Shown piece after piece: positions 1 to 9,706 of a stretch of 64,000 nucleotides of DNA. The stretch spans positions 17,014 through 81,013 of the forward strand of contig NZ_BBCD01000015.1 in assembly GCF_001311865.1 (NCBI RefSeq), in the 5' to 3' direction. The notes beneath the pieces are model-generated. The model was not told where the DNA came from. It did no database searches and worked only from the letters and a program-made list of their open reading frames with translations. The translations under genes and the position numbers were made by a program. The stretch comes from Piscibacillus salipiscarius JCM 13188 (lineage in GTDB: Bacteria; Bacillota; Bacilli; Bacillales; Alkalibacillaceae). Numbering within the stretch: the first letter of the stretch is position 1; each line of letters begins with the position of its first letter.

Positions 1-750
1 GATTTAGGAAGATTGATTGTCACTGATGAGAATGTACAAAACACATTACTTGATGAAATTATTCAAACAGCTAACGAAGTCGGTTACCAGGATGTTCACT
101 TTGATTTCGAATTTCTACCAGCGGATAGTAGAGAACAATATAACCAATTTCTAAGAAAAGCCAAAGAACGTCTGAGCGCCAATAATTTGATGATTTCAAC
201 TGCCTTGGCTCCGAAAACAAGCGCGGAACAGACCGGGCAATGGTACGAAGCTCATGATTATCAAGCACATGGAGAAATTGTAGACTTTGTCGTGTTAATG
301 ACTTACGAATGGGGATATAGCTACGGACCACCGATGGCTGTTTCGCCAATTCAACCAGTAAGAGGTGTGGTTGAGTATGCCTTAACAGAAATGCCAGCTG
401 AGAAAATTCTACTCGGGCAAAATTTATATGGGTATGACTGGACATTACCATTTCAAGAAGGCGGAGATCCTGCAGAAGCGTTAAGTCCTAACCAAGCAAT
501 TCAACGAGCAAGGGAATATAATCAGGAAATTGAGTTTGATCAAGAAGCTCAAGCACCATACTTTTTCTACTGGGATGAAAATGGTAATCAACATGAGGTA
601 TGGTTTGAGGATGCAAGGTCCATCCAAGCTAAGTTTGACCTTATAAAAGAATTAGAATTAAGAGGCATTAGTTACTGGAAACTCGGTTTAGCATTTCCTC
701 AGAATTGGTATATGCTTAATGACCAGTTTAATATTAGGAAATTAAATTAG
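1..750 (+). CDS. GH18 glycosidase, YaaH/SleL-like (3' part)
   Basis: C-terminal ~249 residues of a glycoside hydrolase family 18 protein; the frame is already open at base 1, so the gene starts upstream of the window. The β-barrel strand motif reads HFDFEF, matching the GH18 DxxDxE catalytic signature with the Glu as proton donor, and later barrel motifs (VVLMTYEWGYSYGPP, ISYWKLGLAFPQNW) are present. The best family match is the YaaH/SleL class, N-acetylglucosaminidases that act on spore cortex peptidoglycan during germination; those proteins carry N-terminal LysM repeats that would lie outside the window. yaaH lies near dck/dgk in Bacillus subtilis, whereas here about 21 kb separates them. 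An intrinsic terminator follows at once. Confidence 0.8.
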   Translation, partial: DLGRLIVTDENVQNTLLDEIIQTANEVGYQDVHFDFEFLPADSREQYNQFLRKAKERLSANNLMISTALAPKTSAEQTGQWYEAHDYQAHGEIVDFVVLMTYEWGYSYGPPMAVSPIQPVRGVVEYALTEMPAEKILLGQNLYGYDWTLPFQEGGDPAEALSPNQAIQRAREYNQEIEFDQEAQAPYFFYWDENGNQHEVWFEDARSIQAKFDLIKELELRGISYWKLGLAFPQNWYMLNDQFNIRKLN

Positions 751-754
751 ACAC

Positions 755-800
755 AGCAGTTGAAGTGCACAATTATGTGTATTTCAACTGCTTTATTTTT
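755..800 (+). terminator. Intrinsic terminator after GH18 gene
   Basis: The arms AGCAGTTGAA and TTCAACTGCT form a long stem and are followed by a T-rich tail. It lies just after the TAG stop of the GH18 gene. Confidence 0.85.
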
Positions 801-809
801 TAACAATTA

Positions 810-1578
810 TTAGTCAGAGATTGTAACGTTTCGGACTTGTTCCTTAGCACGCCCATATGCACTTGCTAACCCAAATTGAACTATTTCATTTTGAGTTATT
901 TCAACATAAGGAATTGATACCTTAAAAGAAGCTTTAAATGGAAATGGACTCACCTTAATTATTTCTTCATTAATCCAGTGGGCATTCATTTGTTGGCGGA
1001 GTCCCGAAAACTTTTGCCTAAAGCCATCTTTAAACATAAATATTTCATCCTCTTTAGACGTATTCGGTTTATTTAAACAGATGTATAGTGATAAGTCATC
1101 ACAAAATTGAAGTAAATTGAAATGGAAATCGACGACTTGTTCTTCTAAACCTTCTAATTCTAAACTATTTCTTAGATGATTCTGTCTGTCAATTTCCCGG
1201 GAAATAAACCGAGAAATATTAGAATCTGTCGATTTTTGTTTATAAAAACGACAGGAAATGTAGGCTGTTTAAGTAGCCTGCATAAGGAGATAATTGTTCC
1301 ACTTCTGTGGCCCCATTTGTATAAGCTTTTAATTTGGGTTCTGTTGGATAATCCATAAAAGAGTGCGGAATTTCTTTTTCATCGTTCCAAATAGGTTCTT
1401 TATCAAGCGGAATCCAGGCCTTGTCATGTTCTCTTATAGCTATTTGCACATCTTTAAACCATTCATGACCTATAAATAAATCATCGCGCCAATACGGTAC
1501 AAACTGTCCACTTAAGATTGAATGATTATGTTGAGTAAATAATTGATATTTGTCATCATGAGTGGAAACAATCATCAT
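810..1578 (-). CDS. DUF3891 family protein (frameshifted)
   Basis: Uncharacterised DUF3891 protein, about 255 residues when joined. The N-terminal part (1578-1240) begins MMIVSTHDDKYQLFTQHNH and has the family's Q-H-N-H and AIREHDKAW-type histidine/acid motifs, suggestive of a metal-binding or hydrolase fold, though no activity is assigned. The C-terminal part (to 810) is in another frame. Reading back from 1037 in that frame continues sensibly to about 1260, so a single indel near 1250-1265 joins the two. The coding sequence contains a perfect Noc-binding palindrome at 1192-1205. The gene appears monocistronic, and its stop nearly abuts the terminator of the convergent GH18 gene. Family assignment is good; function is unknown. 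Confidence 0.7.
1192..1205. promoter_or_regulatory. Noc-binding site (NBS)
   Basis: The 14-bp palindrome ATTTCCCGGGAAAT is identical to the B. subtilis Noc-binding consensus. It sits inside the DUF3891 gene, about 38 kb from oriC. The cognate noc gene is at 47595 in this window. In B. subtilis such sites recruit Noc to the nucleoid so that FtsZ rings do not form over unsegregated DNA. No second copy was noticed in the window. Confidence 0.75.
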
Positions 1579-1629
1579 ATCATCCCTTTTAACCTTTTTA
1601 TTATTGTATGTAAAACAAAGTTTATAATT

Positions 1630-1666
1630 GCAAAAGGCCCAAACCTTAAGTTTGAGCCTTTTATAT
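1630..1666 (-). terminator. Intrinsic terminator after pfpI-like gene
   Basis: On the minus strand AAAGGCTCAAAC pairs with GTTTGGGCCTTT (one G-T pair) around a short loop and is followed by TTTTG. It lies just past the stop of the leftward PfpI-like gene. Confidence 0.6.
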
Positions 1667-1674
1667 TTATAAGA

Positions 1675-2192
1675 TTACTTTTCCAATACTCTTAACGTTT
1701 CTTTATTAAATGCCGGAATGTCATCTGGTTGCCTGCTTGTAATCAGTTGATCATGGCAAGAGACTACTTCTTCATCTTTATAGTTAACACCAGCATTCTC
1801 CATATCAACACGAATGGATTTAAAGCCTGTTGCCATTCTACCATCTAATGTCTTTGCAGTGATTAATAACTGCGGTCCGTGACAAATGGCAAAGACAGGT
1901 TTGTCGTTCTCCATGAAATGTTTTGCAAACCAGACAAAGCGTTCGTCACCACGTAATATATCAGGTGAAAAACCACCAGGGATAAACAATGCATCAAATT
2001 CTTCAGGTTTAACCTCATCTATTCCAGCATCGATTTCTACCTCTGCCTCACCTTGTTTACCTTCAACAATTTTACCTTTTTCCTTTTCAATGGTTACGAC
2101 CTCGTGCCCTGCTTCACGGTAAGCATTAGCCGGCTCCGTATACTCACTGTCTTCAAACATATTTGTAATTAAGCATGCTATTTTTTACCCAT
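1675..2192 (-). CDS. DJ-1/PfpI family protein, YfkM-like (frameshifted)
   Basis: Type 1 glutamine-amidotransferase-like protein of the DJ-1/PfpI family, close to B. subtilis YfkM (general stress protein 18), about 172 residues. The nucleophile elbow reads FAICHGPQ with the catalytic Cys, preceded by ALFIPGGFSPD. The main frame starts at an internal Met (2160). Upstream, ATGGGTAAAAAATAG at 2192 would continue as MGKKIACLITNM if the A6 run had one more A, and AAAGGAGGC precedes that ATG at a good distance. The true start is therefore 2192, with a one-base homopolymer deletion near 2181-2186. Members act as deglycases, chaperones or proteases under stress; the activity here cannot be chosen from sequence. 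Confidence 0.85.
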
Positions 2193-2276
2193 GTTCAATG
2201 CCTCCTTTAGACATAATATAGGATTCAAATGTTGCTTACATTTTTATGCATTCCCGCTACAAATAAGATTAAACAT

Positions 2277-3588
2277 TTAATCGTTCTTAGGTAAAAACTG
2301 CTGAAAGATCTGCGATTTTTGAGTGTTAAATCTCATCTCACCTGTTAGATCATTAATGATCTCCATATTGCGCTGAACCGCAAGACCTAAATTAGTTGCG
2401 GCAGTGCCATGAGAGTGTTCTAAGTTGGTGACAATATAGAATTTATTCTCTTTAGGTTCTTTAAAAGTTAGTTCATAATTCCGCTTAACTTTGAACAGTT
2501 TTTCATCTTCCCAAACAACCTCATCTTCATATCGTTTCATAAACCAGTCAGGAATATTAGGTTTATAACCGGTTGCTAGAATCACTTTTTCAGTTTGATA
2601 ATCAAATTCAGTTTCTTCCTGCCATTGTTTACTTTTAAGTAAATAGCCTTGATCGTTTTTCTCAATGCGCTTTACTTCAGTTAATGGCTGAATCGTTATT
2701 TTCGGGTCATGACCGCCAACAGAATAATGATAAAGCATTTCATAGATGCCATTTAGTGTACTATAATCAATCCCATTTCTTAAAGGGTCTAGCGTATCTA
2801 AGGCTTCTTTACGTTTTTTAGTGGAAGCTGGTGAAAATAATCGACATAGTCAGGCGCAAAGAATTCTTGGCCAATTTTGCCGCTTCTAATTGAAAAATCC
2901 CCTCTGATCTCGTGAGCCAGCTCAAATGAAACTCATAGTTTTCACGTTCTTCTAGTAAATCATAAAAAATTTCAGCTGCACTTTGACCTGAGCCGACAAT
3001 GGTGATGTGATCAGATTTCATTAATGCTTCTTTCTCAAATAAATAACGACTCGTATGAAGCACATCTTCATTCGGAAAACCTTGCATGGACTCAAGCACT
3101 AAAGGTTCACTTCCAGTCGCCGTGACAATATGCTTAGCAAAATAAGAATCCGTTTCGTTCGTGTCGGTATCTAGAATAATGAGCTCATAGTAACTTCCAT
3201 GGTCGTCTGAATGATCAATGGCATCAACCACTTTCTTACCGAAATAGACCCCGCTTATTTGATCCGTTGCCCACTGCAAATAATCATTGTATTCATTTCT
3301 AGGAACCTCTAACTTTTGAAAAAAGAAAAACTTATAAAGCCGATCGTGCTCTTTTAAATAATTTAAATAACTGAACCGGCTTGTAGGATCTGCAAATGTT
3401 ACTAAGTCAGCCATAAAAGGCACTTGTAAATCGGCCCCTTCAATTAACATTCCAGGGTGCCACTCCATCTTAGGTGTCTGGTCGAAAAAGATCCGATCAA
3501 GATCTTCCATATCTTCTGTTAAAGCTGCTAAGCTTAAATTATAAGGTCCTACTCCTATCCCAATAAAATCATAGATCTTTTGTTCCAC
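2277..3588 (-). CDS. Lysine/ornithine N-monooxygenase, SidA/IucD/PvdA family (frameshifted)
   Basis: Flavin- and NADPH-dependent N-hydroxylating monooxygenase, about 437 residues, of the kind that hydroxylates lysine (IucD) or ornithine (PvdA/SidA) for hydroxamate siderophores. The N-terminal FAD site GIGVGPYNLSLA is characteristic of the family, followed by MEWHPGM and VPFMADLVTFADPTS. The NADPH site is VGSGQSAAEIFYDL, and ATGYKP plus NLEHSHGTAATNLGLAV form the C-terminal substrate/FAD region. Two indels (about 2875 and 2820) break the frame; between them the sequence reads FFAPDYVDYFHQLP as expected. No siderophore synthetase, acyltransferase or transporter lies nearby, so the gene is an orphan in this window. 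The substrate is undetermined. Confidence 0.85.
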
Positions 3589-3619
3589 TCCATCACCTAC
3601 TTATATCAGCATATTTATA

Positions 3620-4931
3620 TTATGTACTTGCTTGTTTATTTCTATCTTCATTTTTCCATATTTGTTCTAAAAATACGGCCAATACTGTACCAACTAACAT
3701 CCCGTTACTAATCACTTGTCTTACCGTTCCAGGTAACTCTGCAAATGCTTCAGAAGGAATAAACATCAACCCCGAACCTAGAAGCAGAGAAATTGTAATA
3801 ATGGTTAATCGTCTATGATCAAGTCCATCTGCGAATAGATTTCTTAGTCCTAATCCCATCAATTGAACGAAAGTTGCAAGTAACGCAGCATTAGCTACAG
3901 GCGATGGAATTCCAGCTAAGAAGGATATGATAGGTGGGAAAAATGCAACTAAAATTAATAACATCGATGCCCACATAAATGGACTTTTACGCTTTTCGCC
4001 TGTTAATTGTATAAAACCCGCTGATGATGCTAAAGGAACAACTGCTACACTTGAAAAAATTCCTGAAATTCCATGGTTCACACCAAGCATAAAACTTCCA
4101 CGATTCATCTGGCTGACAGAGAAGTTTGACTTTCCTTCAATGACTTCCGTAGCAGCTGAAAGTGAAGCTACAATATTGGATAATAAAATAAGTCCGGTTA
4201 ACACCGCTACTGGTACAATACTCCAATCAAACTGAGGTGTTCCCCACGCAAACCATTCAGGCATTGATAGCCAATTTTGTGTCGTAAGCTTAGTTGTTGA
4301 ATCTTTAAACATGACAAATAAAATCCAGCCTAACCCAATGCCTAATAGCACAGCATAGCTCTTAACCCAGCCATTAAAGAAATTAGAAAAAACTAAAACT
4401 GCAATAAATGTGACCATTGCAATCAGAAAGCCATCTAATTGCGCCGTCGTCACTTGGTCAGATAAACCAAACATTCCCTGAAGGAAGGTGCCACTTAATT
4501 GAAATGTTAGTAAAGTCAGAAAAACCCCTGTTACTAAAGGTGTAAAATATGAAATAACTTTACCTGATATCTTAAATACCCCAAATAAGATTAGTAAAAC
4601 ACCGGTTAAGATCATCCCCATCTCAAGCATTCGTAACGCCTCTAACCCTGCAGCACCTGTAGAGCCCACACTCGCCGCAAATACAGCAAACGTACTTACC
4701 CATAATCCTGCAGGCCCATCAACATTGGTAACTTATGCCCTAGCCACCCTTGTAAGAAACACGCTATGCCAATGACAAAAAGGTTCTTTGCATAAGTAGC
4801 ATAATGGCCATTGTATCCATTTGAAAGATTGATCCAATAACGATTGGAATGGCCACTGCATTGGCCAGTAAAAATATAAACCACTGAATAATTGAAAACA
4901 TAACATCACTGCTTTCTATCTTGTTGTTCAT
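3620..4931 (-). CDS. NCS2 purine/uracil permease (frameshifted)
   Basis: Integral membrane nucleobase:cation symporter of the NCS2 (xanthine/uracil permease) family, about 437 residues and 12-14 hydrophobic segments, most like the YwdJ group. The large intact part (4669-3620) has GVNHGISGIFSSVAVVPLA followed by SSAGFIQLTGEKRKSP, resembling the conserved NCS2 segments around helices 8-10. The N-terminus is split into short pieces by indels near 4780 and 4710: the pieces MFSIIQWFIFLLANAVAIP and FLQGWLGHKLPMLMG join in order. I place the start at ATG 4931; an ATG about 39 bases further in (4892) is an alternative since neither has a strong ribosome site. It lies downstream of acsA but behind a terminator. 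The substrate (uracil, xanthine, uric acid) is not resolved. Confidence 0.8.
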
Positions 4932-4961
4932 TAATTGAATTATAAACGATTTACGGTGATC

Positions 4962-5004
4962 AACCAAAAAGAGTGCCCTAATTTTTTTAGGACACCCTAA
5001 CATA
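4962..5004 (-). terminator. Intrinsic terminator after acsA
   Basis: On the minus strand AGGGTGTCCTAA pairs with TTAGGGCACTCT (two wobble pairs) around an A5 loop, followed by TTTTT. It begins directly after the acsA stop and separates acsA from the permease gene. Confidence 0.85.
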
Positions 5005-5007
5005 ATC

Positions 5008-6725
5008 TTATTCTTCTAATGTAGACGTATCACCTTCAGGCAAGCCTAGTTCGCGAGCTTTTAACAGACGACGCATAATCTTACCACTACGCGTTTTTGG
5101 AATTGAATCTGTAACATCCATTTCACGAGGTGCTGCGTGTGCTGCTAATCCTGTTTTGACGAATTGACGAATATCTTCTAGTAATTCATCTGATTCTTCA
5201 TAGCCTTCATTTAATGAAATGAACGCCTTAATAATTTCTCCACGTTCAGGGTCAGGTTTACCAATAACACCTGCTTCTGATACCGCTTCATGCTCAATTA
5301 ACTTACTTTCGACCTCAAATGGTCCAACACGTTCACCTGATGTGTTAATAACATCATCTAAACGACCTTGGAACCAGAAGTAACCATCTTCATCAAGATA
5401 GGCACTATCACCAGATACATACCAACCATTTAAGAAGTAGCTTTCATATTTTTCAGGGCGCTTCCAAATCGCACGCATCATGGCTGGCCAACCTTCTTTA
5501 ATCGCAAGGTTCCCCATACGATTAGGTGGTAATTCATTTCCTTGATCATCCACGATCGACGCCACTACTCCTGGAATTGGTTTACCCATGGAACCAGGGC
5601 GAATTTCCATTGTCGGATAGTTACAAATGAGCTGAGCACCAGTCTCTGTCATCCACCATGTATCATGAATACGGCGATCAAATGCTTTTAAGCCCCAATA
5701 AACGACTTCTGGGTTTAACGGTTCGCCGACACTTAGAATATGGCGTACCGTTGATAAATCATACTTTTTAGCAACCTCTTCTCCCGCACTCATTAATTTA
5801 CGGAAAGCGGTAGGTGCAGAGTACCAAACAGTGACTTTATATTGATCCAATGCTTTATACCAAGCATCCGGCGTAACGTCCTCCCACTACAACGTTAGTA
5901 ACTCCGTTTAACCAAGGGGCAAATACACCGTAACTCGTACCAGTTACCCAGCCCGGATCGGCTGTACACCAGTACACATCACCTTCTTGTAAATCTAGAA
6001 CCCATTTTCCTGTTTGATAGTGCTGAATCATAGCGTTATGAACATGGAATACCCCTTTAGGCTTACCAGTGATCCAGATGTATAGTGAATGACCATTCCA
6101 TCTTCTAGATCAACCCACTCAATATCGAAATCGTCACTAGCATTTTTCATTTCTTCATGATAGTCAATATAACCATCTTCAATATCTTTAGAATCACCGA
6201 CTAGTACAACCTTCTTTAAATCAGGTAACTGATCTTGTGGTACACGATAAAGTAGGTCAGGTGTCGTAATAAGCATAGTCGCTTCACTATCTTCAAGGCG
6301 GTCATGAACAGCTTGCTCCATAAACGCTTCGAATAAAGGACCAGCAATTGCACCTACTTTTAGAATTCCTAGAAAACTAGCATAGAACTCAGGTGATCTC
6401 GGCATAAACAAGAAGACACGGTCACCTTTTTCAATGCCTTGCTTTTTCAATACATTTGCGAATTTATTACTCTGCTTGCTAAGTTCTTCAAATGTTAATT
6501 TTCTTCCCGATCAGGTGCTACATAATGAAGAGCAACTTGATCTTTCTTATTAGGGTTTTCTGCATGTCGATCGATAGCTTCATAGGCAATATTAACTTTT
6601 CCTGTGTCATACCATGAGAAAGCTTTTTTTGCTTCTTCCCAGTCAAAGTTTTCATAAGTTTGTTTGTAGTTGTCCAAGTTGTGTTGTCCATTTGATCCTT
6701 GTAATTCTTTTACTTCTTCTGCCAT
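5008..6725 (-). CDS. acsA: Acetyl-CoA synthetase AcsA (frameshifted)
   Basis: AMP-forming acetate:CoA ligase, about 572 residues, the same length as B. subtilis AcsA. It makes acetyl-CoA from acetate in the cytosol. Visible ANL-superfamily motifs: HYTSGS (start of the P-loop YTSGSTGKPKG), [22 protein letters not shown] (adenylate-binding), [31 protein letters not shown] split around the hinge, and [11 protein letters not shown] with the C-terminal catalytic, acetylatable Lys. Three indels (about 6495, 6078 and 5878) break the frame. The start ATG 6725 has GAGGTGATAGA upstream. In B. subtilis acsA is CcpA-repressed and divergent from acuABC. Here a cre-like site lies upstream, but the divergent neighbour is dppA and no acu genes are present. 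Confidence 0.93.
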
Positions 6726-6788
6726 TCTATCACCTCAACTATTTTTTAATTTAAATAACAATTTCCTTAAACACATAACTTAAAACAA

Positions 6789-6811
6789 AATTTTCATATT
6801 ATGTGAAAATT
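6789..6811. promoter_or_regulatory. CodY-box-like inverted repeat
   Basis: AATTTTCA and TGAAAATT form an inverted repeat separated by 7 bp in the acsA-dppA intergenic region. The right half with its flank (TATTATGTGAAAATT) matches the CodY consensus AATTTTCWGAAAATT at 12 of 15 positions. CodY controls the dpp operon in B. subtilis. The spacing is not that of a single canonical box, so this is a candidate only. Confidence 0.35.
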
Positions 6812-6830
6812 CTGTTACTAACTATTGTAT

Positions 6831-6848
6831 ATGAGAAAGCGCTTTTTT
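6831..6848. promoter_or_regulatory. Putative cre (CcpA) site
   Basis: AGAAAGCGCTTTTT has the core AAAGCGCTTT of catabolite-responsive elements but lacks the outer CA of the full consensus. It sits about 110 bp upstream of acsA, a classical CcpA target, and about 120 bp upstream of dppA. A TATACAAT sequence beside it on the minus strand could be the acsA -10. Confidence 0.5.
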
Positions 6849-6966
6849 TAAAGTGATAAAATTTCCACCATATAATCTGATGAAAAAATTGATTTTTTCT
6901 AAATATTTGGTAAATTTATATACATTAAAATAAATATTTTTACATCATGGAGGGAGCTTACTATAT

Positions 6967-7790
6967 ATGAAATTGTATATGTCTGTGGATATGGAAGGTA
7001 TTACTGGTTTACCCGATTATACGTTTGTAAACCCTCAATTCCATAACTATGAACGTGCAAGGCGGATTATGACCCAAGAAGCTAACCACGTTATTGAAAC
7101 CGCTTTTAATAATGGCTGTGACTATTTTTAGTTAATGACAGCCACTCTAAAATGAATAATTTACTTGTTGATGAATTATATGAAGAAGCTGAGCTGATCA
7201 CAGGCGGTGTTAAGCGTTACTCTATGGTGGAAAGCCTGGATGATTCTTATCAAGGAGCTATCTTTCTAGGCTATCACGCCCGTGCTGGACAACCTGGAGT
7301 CATGTCTCATTCGATGACTTTTGGTGTGCGTAATTTCTACGTCAATGATACGGCCGTTGGAGAATTAGGTTTAAACGCGTACGTTGCTGGTTACTATGAT
7401 GTACCTGTCATCTTAGTTGGTGGTGATGATTGTGCATCTCATGAAGCAGAGCAGCTTATACCTAATGTCGTAACAGCACCTGTTAAGTATTCAATTACGA
7501 GACAGGCCGTAAAATCATTGACACCGAAGAAATCTGGAGAACTTTTAAGAGAGAAAACCATTGAAGCTATTAATCTATTAAATCGAATTGACCCGTTAAC
7601 TCCTCCAAAACAACCAACTTTCAGAATTGAATTTAATAACTATGGTCAAGCGGAGTGGGCTGCGATTATGCCCGGTACCGAAATCGAACCAAATAGTTGT
7701 ATCGTAAAATTTGAGGCTAAAGATATATTAGAAGCATACCGTGCCATGGTGGTCATGACAGAATTAGCCATGAATTCAACATTTAATTAA
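6967..7790 (+). CDS. dppA: D-aminopeptidase DppA (frameshifted)
   Basis: Zinc-dependent D-aminopeptidase (M55 family), 274 residues, that releases D-Ala from D-Ala-containing peptides. The N-terminus MKLYMSVDMEGITG carries the metal-ligand D-x-E motif, and LVNDSHSKMNN and FLGYHARAG give further ligands and catalytic residues; HSMTF is also conserved. One frame break lies near 7128, where GACTATTTTTAG should read as DYFLVNDSH; one more T in the T5 run restores it. The start ATG at 6967 follows GGAGGG at a rather long 12-nt spacing. It is the first gene of the dppABCDE-ykfABCD operon, and dppB starts 12 bp downstream. Confidence 0.92.
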
Positions 7791-7802
7791 GGGGGGAGTA
7801 AG

Positions 7803-8741
7803 TTGTTTCGATACATAATCAAGCGTTTTTTAATGGCACTTTTAACTATTTGGATTATTGCCACACTGACATTCATATTAATGATGTCCATTCCTGGCTC
7901 CCCGTTTAATAGTGTTGCAGATAAGACTTCTAATGAAGCAGTGCAAGAAAATTTAAAGTCTCACTTTAACTTGGATGACCCACCAGTCGTTCAATATATG
8001 CATTACTTAAAATCGATCGCTACGTTTGACTTTGGGCCGTCAATCAAAAAGCCCAATTCAACAGTTAATGAATTGTTAGGCCGAGGGTTTCCAATCTCAG
8101 CAGAACTTGGGATTATTTCTGTTCTAGTTGCCTTAGTTTCAGGTATTGCTTTAGGGGTTTTAGCAGCTTTAAGGCATAACGGGATTATTGACTATATGGC
8201 TATGACAATTGCTGTTTTAGGTATTTCAATTCCTAACTTTGTTTTGGCAACATTACTCATCCAACAACTAGCTGTAAATTATAACATTTTTCCTGTTGCG
8301 ACATGGAAATCTCCAATGCATATGGTGTTACCAACCATTGCGCTGGCAACTGGACCAATGGCTATTATTGCTAGGCTAACTCGGTCAAGCATGCTAGAAG
8401 TGCTGACACAAGATTATATTAAAATGGCGCGAGCAAAGGGCCTTTCACCTTATAAGGTCATTATTAAACACGCATTAAGAAATGCTTTAATGCCAGTTGT
8501 AACCATTTTAGGGACGCTACTTGCCGGTGTTTTAACGGGGACATTTGTCATTGAAAAAATCTTTGCCATTCCTGGAATGGGACAATATTTCGTACAAAGC
8601 ATTAATGAACGTGACTATCCCGTAATTATGGGGACAACCGTATTCTACAGTGCCTTTTTAATCTTCATGCTGTTTTTAGTCGATATTACCTACGGCATTT
8701 TAGATCCGAGAATTAAAATACACGATGAGAAAGGGGATTAG
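7803..8741 (+). CDS. dppB: Dipeptide ABC transporter permease DppB
   Basis: Intact inner-membrane permease of a peptide ABC importer (312 residues, six predicted membrane helices). It starts at TTG after GGGGGGAGTAAG. The N-terminal FRYIIKRFLMALLTIWI signature and ESINERDYPVIMG-like C-terminal loop are typical of OppB/DppB; the EAA-type coupling loop is ARAKGLSPYKVIIKHALRNA. It pairs with DppC to form the channel and is powered by DppD and YkfD, with DppE as the binding lipoprotein. It lies between dppA and dppC with almost no gaps, so it is co-transcribed. Confidence 0.95.
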   Translation: MFRYIIKRFLMALLTIWIIATLTFILMMSIPGSPFNSVADKTSNEAVQENLKSHFNLDDPPVVQYMHYLKSIATFDFGPSIKKPNSTVNELLGRGFPISAELGIISVLVALVSGIALGVLAALRHNGIIDYMAMTIAVLGISIPNFVLATLLIQQLAVNYNIFPVATWKSPMHMVLPTIALATGPMAIIARLTRSSMLEVLTQDYIKMARAKGLSPYKVIIKHALRNALMPVVTILGTLLAGVLTGTFVIEKIFAIPGMGQYFVQSINERDYPVIMGTTVFYSAFLIFMLFLVDITYGILDPRIKIHDEKGD

Positions 8742-8742
8742 A

Positions 8743-9701
8743 ATGGATCAACAAGTTAAACACCAAAACAATCAGCTTAATCCTAAGGAAATCCCCGTAG
8801 AATGGTTACAACCTCTTGAACAAAAAGAGCTTAATCAGGAAGAAGTTGTTCGTCCTTCCTTATCATATTGGCAAGATGCGTGGCAACGTTTAAAGAAAAA
8901 CAAAATGGCTATGGGAGGATTGTTCTTCTTAGTTTTACTAGGTATCATGCAATCTTTGGTCCATATATGACTCCTTACACGGTAAATGGACAAAACCTTG
9001 CCGTGCAAAACCAAGCACCATCTGTTAATCACTGGTTTGGGACTGATGACTTGGGAAGAGATGTCTTTACTAGAACTTGGTATGGTGCAAGAATCTCATT
9101 ATTTGTGGGGCTTGTTGCGGCTTTTATCGACTTCTTTATCGGTGTCATCTATGGAGGAATTTCAGGTTATAAAGGTGGAAGAACCGATAATATTATGATG
9201 CGAATTGTAGAGATCCTTTACGGTTTACCTTATCTATTAATCGTTATTCTGTTACTTGTCGTTTTAGGTCCTAGTTTATTTACGATTATTCTAGCTCTAT
9301 CTCTTACTGGATGGGTTGGAATGGCAAGAATTGTTCGTGGACAAGTCTTACAACTAAAAACACTAGAGTTTGTCCATGCCTCTAAATCATTTGGAGCTAA
9401 AACGAGCCGAATCATTCGGAAAAACCTCTTGCCCAACACGATGGGACCTATTATTGTCCAAATGACCTTAACGGTTCCAACTGCCATATTTGCCGAAGCA
9501 TTTTTAAGTTTCTTAGGTCTTGGTATCTCAAGCCCCTTTGCAAGCTGGGGTGTGATGGCCAATGATTCACTAACAACGATTATATCTGGACATTGGTGGC
9601 GCTTGTTCTTCCCAGCGTTTTTCATTTCAGCAACGATGTTTGCTTTTAACGTACTAGGAGACGGTCTTCAAGATGCCCTTGATCCAAAACTAAGGAGGTG
9701 A
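8743..9701 (+). CDS. dppC: Dipeptide ABC transporter permease DppC (frameshifted)
   Basis: Second permease subunit, about 319 residues. It starts at ATG 8743, one base after the dppB stop codon. A polar N-terminal tail precedes the first helix (KMAMGGLFFLVLLGI). The frame breaks near 8945-8960 and resumes at FGPYMTPYTVNGQNLAVQN. The OppC motif WFGTDDLGRDVFTRTWYGAR and the coupling loop KSFGAKTSRIIRKNLLPN are both clear, and the C-terminus (DALDPKLRR) is the standard family end. It forms the heterodimeric channel with DppB. Confidence 0.93.
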
Positions 9702-9706
9702 CACCT

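Noticed and set aside
71..451. Antisense open frame across the GH18 gene
   Set aside because: It lies wholly within a clear GH18 coding region, has no ribosome site and no recognisable family.
1176..1358. Short rightward frame within the DUF3891 gene
   Set aside because: It covers the frame-break area of the leftward gene; the conserved protein reads on the other strand.
6880..6960. Riboswitch upstream of dppA
   Set aside because: The stretch is AT-rich without a conserved aptamer core or a terminator hairpin.
8835..9625. Leftward frames inside dppC
   Set aside because: They are antisense to conserved permease motifs and have no translation signals.
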